A DNA stretch of 64,000 bases from PFJX01 sp040751755 (GTDB lineage: Bacteria; Pseudomonadota; Gammaproteobacteria; Burkholderiales; Thiobacillaceae): assembly GCA_040751755.1 (NCBI GenBank), contig JBFMHC010000031.1:1-64000 (forward strand). Reading direction: 5' to 3'. Below are positions 58,067 to 64,000 of this stretch, one piece after another. Position 1 is the stretch's first letter; the number at the start of each line of letters is the position of its first letter. Under the pieces are notes generated by a model that worked only from the letters and a program-made list of their open reading frames with translations, did not search any database and was not told the DNA's origin. The position numbers and the translations under genes are program-made.

Positions 58067-58434
58067 GTCTCGATGATCAATGCCGCGGCGACCCGCCGGC
58101 CCTCGCCGGCGAGGATGTTGTAGGTACGGCAGGCGGCCTGCGAGTCCATCACCTCGACGCCGATGCGCGCGGCCAGCAGTGCCTTGTAGAGGGCGGGGGA
58201 GGGGAAGCGCTGGTGCCGTCCGGTGCCGAGCAGGACGATCTCCGGGGCGCGGATGAGCAGCGCGTCGAAGTGCGCTGCCGCGAGGGTGGCGAGGTCGGCT
58301 GCCCAGCCGGCCACCACCTCGTCGGGCAGGACGATCAGGCTGCGTTCGTGGCGCATGCCGTTGATCAGGACGTGGTCGGGGCCGTAGCCGGTGATGATGT
58401 ATTGCGCGTCGCTGCGGTCGAGGTGCAGTTTCAT
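58063..58434 (-). CDS. Mth938-like domain protein
   Basis: 123 aa. MKLHLDRSDAQYIITGYGPD, HFDALLIRAPEIVLLGTGRH and the central VEVMDSQAACRTYNILAGEG with R-V-A-A-A-L-I match the Mth938-like (DUF498) family, related to mitochondrial NDUFAF3. Function in bacteria unknown. The opposite strand carries alaT, 80 bp away. Confidence 0.88.
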   Translation of the reverse strand: MKLHLDRSDAQYIITGYGPDHVLINGMRHERSLIVLPDEVVAGWAADLATLAAAHFDALLIRAPEIVLLGTGRHQRFPSPALYKALLAARIGVEVMDSQAACRTYNILAGEGRRVAAALIIET

Positions 58435-58514
58435 GTTCGTGGTTCGGTCCGCGCGGCGGGCCGAAGCGGTTTTCGGGTAAGATTTCGCCCTTTATACCCC
58501 GACCCGGTATTTCC

Positions 58515-59741
58515 ATGCAGCCCATCCTCAAGTCCGCCAAGCTCGCCAACGTGTGCTACGACATCCGTGGCCCGGTGATGGCGCGTGCCCGGCAGATGGA
58601 AGAGGAAGGGCACCGCATCATCAAGCTGAACATCGGCAATCCTGCCACCTTCGGCTTCGACGCCCCCGAGGAAATCGTCCAGGACGTGATCCACAACCTG
58701 CCGCTGGCGGCGGGCTATTCCGAGTCCAAGGGCGTATTCGCGGCGCGCAAGGCGATCATGCACTACACCCAGGAGAAGCAGATCGCCGGGGTGCAGGTGG
58801 ATGACATCTACATCGGCAACGGCGTGTCCGAGCTGATCGTCCTGACCATGCAGGCCCTGCTGGACAACGGCGACGAGGTGCTGGTACCGGCGCCGGACTA
58901 CCCGCTGTGGACCGCCGCCGTGAGCCTGGGCGGCGGCACGCCGCGCCACTATATCTGCGACGAGGGCAGCGGCTGGCTGCCCGACCTGGACGACATCCGT
59001 AGCAAGGTCACGCCCAACACCCGCGCCATTGTCGTCATCAACCCCAACAACCCGACCGGTGCCCTGTACCCGCGAGAGATCCTCGAAGGCATCGTCGAGA
59101 TCGCGCGCCAGAACCAGCTCATCGTCTACGCCGACGAGATCTACGACAAGGTGCTGTACGACGGCGCCAAGCACACCTCCATCGCCTCGCTGGCGGACGA
59201 CGTGCTGTTCGTCACCTTCAACGGCCTGTCCAAGAACTACCGCGCCTGTGGCTACCGAGCCGGCTGGGCCATCGTCTCGGGCGAGAAACGCCACGCCAAG
59301 GACTATATCGAGGGCCTGGACATCCTCGCCTCCATGCGCCTGTGTTCCAACGTGCCGGCGCAATACGGCATCCAGACCGCGCTGGGCGGCTACCAGAGCA
59401 TCGACGACCTGGTCGCCCCCAGTGGCCGACTGTGCCGCCAGCGCGATCTCGCGCATGAGTTGCTCACCGCAATCCCGGGCGTCAGCTGCGTCAAGCCGCA
59501 GGCGGCGATGTACCTGTTCCCGCGCCTCGACCCCAAGCTCTACCCGATCGCCAACGACCAGCAGTTCATCCTCGACCTGCTCCTGCAGGAGAAGGTGCTG
59601 GTGGTGCAGGGGAGCGGCTTCAACTGGCCCCACCCGGACCACTTCCGCGTCGTGTTCCTGCCCTCGATGGACGATCTGCACGACGCCATCGGCCGCATCG
59701 CGCGCTACCTGGAGCAATACCGAAAGCGACATGGAGGCTGA
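58515..59741 (+). CDS. alaT: Alanine transaminase AlaT
   Basis: 408 aa. NIGNPATFGFDAPEEIVQDV, VINPNNPTGALYPREILEGI and the PLP lysine in TFNGLSKNYRACGYRAGW fit the AlaT branch of class I aminotransferases, which transfers the amino group from glutamate to pyruvate. Directly upstream of hom, the usual betaproteobacterial arrangement. Confidence 0.93.
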   Translation: MQPILKSAKLANVCYDIRGPVMARARQMEEEGHRIIKLNIGNPATFGFDAPEEIVQDVIHNLPLAAGYSESKGVFAARKAIMHYTQEKQIAGVQVDDIYIGNGVSELIVLTMQALLDNGDEVLVPAPDYPLWTAAVSLGGGTPRHYICDEGSGWLPDLDDIRSKVTPNTRAIVVINPNNPTGALYPREILEGIVEIARQNQLIVYADEIYDKVLYDGAKHTSIASLADDVLFVTFNGLSKNYRACGYRAGWAIVSGEKRHAKDYIEGLDILASMRLCSNVPAQYGIQTALGGYQSIDDLVAPSGRLCRQRDLAHELLTAIPGVSCVKPQAAMYLFPRLDPKLYPIANDQQFILDLLLQEKVLVVQGSGFNWPHPDHFRVVFLPSMDDLHDAIGRIARYLEQYRKRHGG

Positions 59742-59759
59742 TGTCGTGAGGCGTTAGAC

Positions 59760-59801
59760 GTGAGGCGCGCGGCGAGGTCTTCCGTCCGCCGCGCGCCTCA
59801 C
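59760..59801. repeat. Large inverted repeat between alaT and hom
   Basis: A perfect 15-bp inverted repeat (GTGAGGCGCGCGGCG / CGCCGCGCGCCTCAC, 12-nt loop). GTGAG-type motifs recur on both sides (GTGAGGCGTTAGAC before, CGCCTCACTCCTCAC after), giving a short tandem-like pattern. It could form a strong hairpin in the alaT-hom message. There is no T-run, so it is not a standard intrinsic terminator; it may be a dispersed genomic repeat. Confidence 0.85.
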
Positions 59802-59830
59802 GCCTCACTCCTCACCTTCGCAGAGCGAAT

Positions 59831-61156
59831 ATGAAACCCATCAACGTAGGACTTCTCGGCATCGGCACTGTCGGCGGCGGCACCTGGACGGTGCTCAAGC
59901 GCAACCAGGAAGAGATCACCCGCCGCGCGAGCCGTCCCATCGCCATCACACACGTCGCCGACCGCAATCTCGAACTCGCCCGCCAGGTCACCGGCGGTGG
60001 CGCGCAGGTCACCGATGACGCATTCGCCGTGGTGCGCAACCCCGAAATCGACATCGTCGTCGAGCTGATCGGCGGCTACACCGTGGCGAAGGAGCTGGTG
60101 CTGGAGGCCATCGCCCACGGCAAGCATGTGGTCACGGCCAACAAGGCCCTGCTCGCCGTGCATGGCAACGAGATCTTCGCGGCCGCGCAAAAGAAGGGCG
60201 TGATGGTTGCCTTCGAGGCCGCGGTGGCAGGCGGCATCCCCATCATCAAGGCCCTGCGCGAGGGGCTGTCCGCCAACCGCATCCAGTGGCTTGCCGGCAT
60301 CATCAACGGCACCACCAACTTCATCCTCTCCGAGATGCGTGACAAGGGCCTATCCTTCGATGCCGTGCTCAAGGAGGCGCAGCGCCTGGGCTATGCCGAG
60401 GCCGACCCGACCTTCGACATCGAGGGCATCGACGCCGCGCACAAGGCCACGCTGATGGCCTCCATTGCCTTTGGCATCCCGGTGCAGTTCGACAAGGCGC
60501 ACGTGGAAGGCATCACCAAGCTGGAGGCGGCCGACATCCAGTACGCCGAGCAGCTGGGCTACCGCATCAAGCTCCTGGGCGTGGCGAAGCGTCGCGAGAG
60601 TGCCGGAAAGGGCGGCGTGGAACTGCGCGTGCATCCTACCCTGGTGCCGGAGAAGCGCCTGATCGCCAACGTCGAGGGCGCCATGAACGCGGTGCTGGTC
60701 TGGGGCGACGCCGTCGGCGCCACCCTCTACTATGGCAAGGGCGCGGGCGCCGAGCCCACCGCCAGTGCGGTGATCGCCGACCTGGTGGACGTCACCCGCC
60801 TGCACACCGCCGACCCACAGAACCGCGTGCCGCACCTCGCCTTCCAGCCCGACCGGATGTCCGACCTGCCGATCCTGCCCATGGACGAGGTGGAGACCGC
60901 CTACTACCTGCGCATGCGCGCCCTCGACAAGCCGGGCGTGCTGGCCGACGTGACGCGCATCCTCGCCGACCTGTCCATCTCCATCGACGCCATGATGCAG
61001 AAGGAGCCGGAGGAGGGGGCCGACCAGACCGACGTGGTGATCCTCACCCACGTGGCCAAGGAAAAGGACGTCAACGCCGCGATTGCGAAGATCGAGGCCC
61101 TGGACAGCATCAGCGGCAAGGTCACGCGCATCCGCATGGAAGAGCTGAAGGGTTGA
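59831..61156 (+). CDS. hom: Homoserine dehydrogenase
   Basis: 441 aa. NAD(P)-binding GLLGIGTVGGGT at the start, the conserved AGIINGTTNFILSEM and EADPTFDIEGIDAAHKATLM, and a C-terminal ACT domain (YYLRMRALDKPGVLADVTRI) for feedback control by threonine. It reduces aspartate semialdehyde to homoserine, feeding thrC 22 bp downstream. Confidence 0.97.
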   Translation: MKPINVGLLGIGTVGGGTWTVLKRNQEEITRRASRPIAITHVADRNLELARQVTGGGAQVTDDAFAVVRNPEIDIVVELIGGYTVAKELVLEAIAHGKHVVTANKALLAVHGNEIFAAAQKKGVMVAFEAAVAGGIPIIKALREGLSANRIQWLAGIINGTTNFILSEMRDKGLSFDAVLKEAQRLGYAEADPTFDIEGIDAAHKATLMASIAFGIPVQFDKAHVEGITKLEAADIQYAEQLGYRIKLLGVAKRRESAGKGGVELRVHPTLVPEKRLIANVEGAMNAVLVWGDAVGATLYYGKGAGAEPTASAVIADLVDVTRLHTADPQNRVPHLAFQPDRMSDLPILPMDEVETAYYLRMRALDKPGVLADVTRILADLSISIDAMMQKEPEEGADQTDVVILTHVAKEKDVNAAIAKIEALDSISGKVTRIRMEELKG

Positions 61157-61178
61157 AAGACAAAGGACACAGCAGCGC

Positions 61179-62624
61179 ATGAAGTACATCAGCACCCGCG
61201 GCCAGTCGCCGTCGCAATCCTTCCTGGAGATCCTGCTGGGCGGCCTGGCGCCGGACGGCGGGCTCTATTTGCCCGAGGCCTACCCGCATTTCTCCGCCGA
61301 CGACCTGGCGGCGATGCGCGGCATGGACTATCGCCAGCTCGCCTTCGCCATCCTCTCGCGCCTCGCCGACGACATCCCGGCCGCGGACCTCAAGGGCCTG
61401 ATCGACAGGACCTACACCACCGAGGTGTACAGCCACGGCCGCGCGGGTGGTGACAAACCCTCGGACTTCAGCCAGATCACCCCGGTGCGTCGCCTGGAGG
61501 AGGGGCTGTACATCCTGGAACTGTCGAACGGCCCGACCCTGGCGTTCAAGGACATGGCCATGCAGCTGCTCGGCAACCTGTTCGAGTACGCCCTCGACAA
61601 GGCCGGCCGCGACATCAACATCCTTGGCGCCACCTCGGGCGACACCGGCTCCGCCGCCGAGTACGCGATGCGCGGCAAGCACAACGTGCGCGTGTTCATG
61701 CTCTCGCCCGAACACGGCATGACGCCGTTCCAGCAGGCGCAGATGTATACCCTGCAGGACGCCAACATCTTCAACATCGCCGTGCGCGGCGTGTTCGACG
61801 ACTGCCAGGACATCGTCAAGGCCGCCGCCAACGACCACGCCTTCAAGCAGAAGTACCGCCTCGGAGCGGTGAACTCCATCAACTGGGCGCGCGTCGCGGC
61901 GCAGGTGATCTACTACTTCAAGGCCTATTTCGCCGTGACGAAGGGCAACGACGAGCGGGTGAGCTTCTCCGTGCCCTCCGGCAACTTCGGCAACGTCTGC
62001 GCCGGCCACATCGCGCGCATGATGGGCCTGCCCATCCACCAGCTCATCGTCGCCACCAACGAAAACGACGTGCTGGACGAGTTCTTCCGCACCGGCGTGT
62101 ACCGCCCGCGCAAGGCGGCGGAGACCCTGCACACCTCCAGCCCGTCCATGGACATCTCCAAGGCCTCCAACTTCGAACGCTTCGTCTACGACCTCACCGG
62201 ACGCGACAGCGCCAAGGTGGCCGCCCTCTGGGGGGCGGTGGACAAGGGCGAAAGCTTCGACCTGAAGACGGACGGCCTGTTCGAGAAGGTGCGAGGTTTC
62301 GGCATGGTCTCCGGCAAGAGCAGCCACGCCGATCGCCTTGCCACCATCCGCATGGCCTGGGAGAAGTTCGCCACGGTCATCGACACCCATACCGCCGACG
62401 GCCTCAAGGTCGGCCTGGAGCACCGTGATCCCGGTGTCACCCTGGTGTGCCTGGAGACGGCCCTGCCAGCGAAGTTCGAGGAGACCATCGTCGAGGCCCT
62501 GGGGCGCAAGCCGGAGCGGCCGGCCGGCCTGGAGGACCTGGAGTCCCTGCCGCGCCGCGTCGAGGTGATGGACGCGGACGCCGAGGCCATCAAGGCCTAT
62601 ATCGCCCGCCACGCCAACGACTGA
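61179..62624 (+). CDS. thrC: Threonine synthase
   Basis: 481 aa, the long (class 2) form. PLP lysine in GPTLAFKDMAMQLLG, phosphate-binding ILGATSGDTGSAAEYAMRGK, and SVPSGNFGNVCAGHIARMMG. It converts O-phosphohomoserine to threonine and shares a transcript with hom. Confidence 0.97.
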   Translation: MKYISTRGQSPSQSFLEILLGGLAPDGGLYLPEAYPHFSADDLAAMRGMDYRQLAFAILSRLADDIPAADLKGLIDRTYTTEVYSHGRAGGDKPSDFSQITPVRRLEEGLYILELSNGPTLAFKDMAMQLLGNLFEYALDKAGRDINILGATSGDTGSAAEYAMRGKHNVRVFMLSPEHGMTPFQQAQMYTLQDANIFNIAVRGVFDDCQDIVKAAANDHAFKQKYRLGAVNSINWARVAAQVIYYFKAYFAVTKGNDERVSFSVPSGNFGNVCAGHIARMMGLPIHQLIVATNENDVLDEFFRTGVYRPRKAAETLHTSSPSMDISKASNFERFVYDLTGRDSAKVAALWGAVDKGESFDLKTDGLFEKVRGFGMVSGKSSHADRLATIRMAWEKFATVIDTHTADGLKVGLEHRDPGVTLVCLETALPAKFEETIVEALGRKPERPAGLEDLESLPRRVEVMDADAEAIKAYIARHAND

Positions 62625-62644
62625 TTGAAGTCATCCATGACCGG

Positions 62645-62671
62645 AAAAGGGGGCGCCGCGGCGCCCTTTTT
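62645..62671. terminator. Bidirectional terminator between thrC and lplT
   Basis: A GC-rich inverted repeat flanked by A4 and T5 (AAAAGGGGGCGCC-GC-GGCGCCCTTTTT), placed where the two genes converge; it ends at the lplT stop codon. Confidence 0.88.
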
Positions 62672-63888
62672 CAATGCACCGTGTCGAAGCGGTGGCGGCG
62701 CCAGATGATGGTCATGGCCGTGCTGATGAAGAGGCCGAAGATCGCGATCACCCAGTGGATGTGCACGCCGTGGCCGACCATGTAGGTGTAGGCGCCCAGC
62801 AGCAACAGGATGCCGATGTTCTCGTTGAAGTTCTGGATCGCGATCGAGTGGCCGGCACCCATGAGCAGGTGGCCGCGGTGCTGCAGCAGGGCGTTCAGCG
62901 GCACCACGAAATAGCCTGACAACGTGCCCACCACGAACATCACCACCATGGCGATGCGCCAGTCGGTGATGAAGATCATGGTGAGGACGATCAAGCCCAG
63001 GGCGATGCCCGCCGGCAGGACCTTCACCGAGTCCTCCAGCTTCACCAGCTTGCCCGCCGCCGCCGCGCCCACGGCGATGCCCACCGCCACCATGGCGGTG
63101 AGCTGGGTGGCGTGCGCAAGGTCGAACTTCAGGTTGAAGGCCGCCCAGGCCAGGACCACGAAGCGCAGCGTCGCCCCCACGCCCCAGAACAGCGTGGTCA
63201 CAGCCAGGGACACCTGGCCCAGCGGGTCCTTCCACAACAGCTTGAAGGCGTGCCAGAAGTCGTGCAGGAGGTACAGCGGGTTCTTCTTCGGCACCTTGTG
63301 GTCGATGGGCAGGCGCGGGATGTAGAGGTTGAACCAGGCGGCGATGGCATAGAGGAGCAGGATCAAGACGATCGCCGCGTTCGGTATGGTCAGCCAGGCG
63401 GGCGCGCCCCAGTCCGCGAGGGCCACCCCCATCAGCCGGGGGCTGATCATCAGGCCGCCGAGGATGGCGCCGAGGACGATGGCCGCCACCGTCGCGCCCT
63501 CCATCCAGCTGTTTGCCTTCACCAGCAGGGCGGGGGGCAGGTACTCCGTGAGGATGCCGTATTTCGCTGGGGAGTAGGCCGCCGCGCCGAGTCCGACGAT
63601 GGCATAGGCATACAGCGGCGGCATGCCCAGCAGCATGCCCAGACAGCCGACGATCTTGATGGCATTCGAGATGAACATGACGCGTCCCTTCGGCAGGGCG
63701 TCGGCGAAGGGACCGACGAAGGGCGCCAGGACGATGTAGGAAATGACGAAGAACTCCTGCAGCAGGGGTTCGTGCCAGTCCGGGGCGGCCAGTTCCTTCA
63801 GCAGGGCAATCGCCGCGAACAGCAGGGCGTTGTCTGCGAGCGCGGAAAAAAATTGCGCTAAAAGGATGATGTAAAAACCGCGGTTCAT
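62671..63888 (-). CDS. lplT: Lysophospholipid transporter LplT (MFS)
   Basis: 405 aa, about twelve membrane segments of the major facilitator superfamily. NRGFYIILLAQFFSALADNA at the start, then YAIVGLGAAAYSPAKYGILT and a later SGYFVVPLNALLQHRGHLLM segment, are typical of LplT, which flips lysophospholipids across the inner membrane for re-acylation by Aas-type acyltransferases. No aas gene is visible in the window. Confidence 0.93.
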   Translation of the reverse strand: MNRGFYIILLAQFFSALADNALLFAAIALLKELAAPDWHEPLLQEFFVISYIVLAPFVGPFADALPKGRVMFISNAIKIVGCLGMLLGMPPLYAYAIVGLGAAAYSPAKYGILTEYLPPALLVKANSWMEGATVAAIVLGAILGGLMISPRLMGVALADWGAPAWLTIPNAAIVLILLLYAIAAWFNLYIPRLPIDHKVPKKNPLYLLHDFWHAFKLLWKDPLGQVSLAVTTLFWGVGATLRFVVLAWAAFNLKFDLAHATQLTAMVAVGIAVGAAAAGKLVKLEDSVKVLPAGIALGLIVLTMIFITDWRIAMVVMFVVGTLSGYFVVPLNALLQHRGHLLMGAGHSIAIQNFNENIGILLLLGAYTYMVGHGVHIHWVIAIFGLFISTAMTIIWRRHRFDTVH

Positions 63889-63948
63889 GGTTCCGTTGTT
63901 ACGTGCCGACCGGTCGGGGCGGTGTGTCTTTGGTCAGGACAGCCCCGG

Positions 63949-64000
63949 TTATTGGTAGAGCATGCGGAAGCGCGCTTTCTGCAGGATTGATCGGCCCCGG
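63949..64000 (-). CDS. Possible C-terminus of a gene continuing beyond the window
   Basis: On the minus strand one frame reads RSILQKARFRMLYQ and then a stop at 63949-63951, 60 bp upstream of lplT. The segment looks protein-like but is too short to identify. Confidence 0.35.
   Translation of the reverse strand, partial: RGRSILQKARFRMLYQ

Overview
The window is GC-rich DNA (roughly two thirds G+C by eye) from a bacterium that looks like a betaproteobacterium. This rests on conserved housekeeping blocks: uvrB beside a class I aminotransferase; thrS-infC-rpmI-rplT-pheS-pheT-ihfA-merR-like-tRNA-Pro; surE-pcm-nlpD-rpoS; and alaT-hom-thrC. An rpoS gene preceded by nlpD points to beta/gamma-Pseudomonadota, and the alaT-hom-thrC order is usual in betaproteobacteria. 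No species can be named from the sequence.

Layout. 1-8.3 kb: the 3' end of a GDP-L-fucose synthase gene, then minus-strand genes for a rhomboid protease, a parvulin-type prolyl isomerase, a LapD/LapG biofilm-adhesin control pair, a short-chain dehydrogenase, a Cys-rich lipoprotein and a B12-binding-type radical SAM protein. 8.4-38.4 kb: one minus-strand operon of about 30 kb encoding a contractile injection system of the eCIS (Afp/PVC-like) family. Read 5' to 3' it encodes a DUF4255 cap, an unknown protein, sheath, tube, second sheath, second tube, LysM baseplate protein, a 55-aa Afp6-like protein, a gp27-like hub and a separate gp5-like spike, a protein with a long hydrophobic hairpin, a gp25-like wedge protein, a J-like baseplate protein, a P2-I-like tail protein, a frameshifted conserved protein, an AAA+ ATPase, a coiled-coil protein, two proteins sharing an N-terminal module, and a 1229-aa DUF4157 protein that also carries an HNH-like nuclease signature. 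38.4-39.6 kb: a sigma-54 promoter with perfect spacing, an inverted repeat about 97 bp upstream of the inferred start, and a gene for a sigma-54 activator without a receiver domain.

39.9-64 kb is core genome: tRNA-Asn, aminotransferase, uvrB, a response regulator with tetratricopeptide-like repeats and a minimal histidine kinase, tRNA-Val, thrS to ihfA (infC probably starts at a non-canonical ATA), tRNA-Pro, surE-pcm-nlpD-rpoS-HAD-Crp/Fnr in a tightly overlapping run, alaT-hom-thrC, and the lysophospholipid transporter lplT.

The main point of interest is the injection system. I see no tail-fibre gene and no PAAR tip gene. The spike is split in two, one baseplate-operon protein has a conspicuous hydrophobic segment, and control appears to be by sigma-54. 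Together these suggest a system that may act inside or at the membrane of the producing cell rather than as a released, receptor-targeted particle. That is inference and needs testing.
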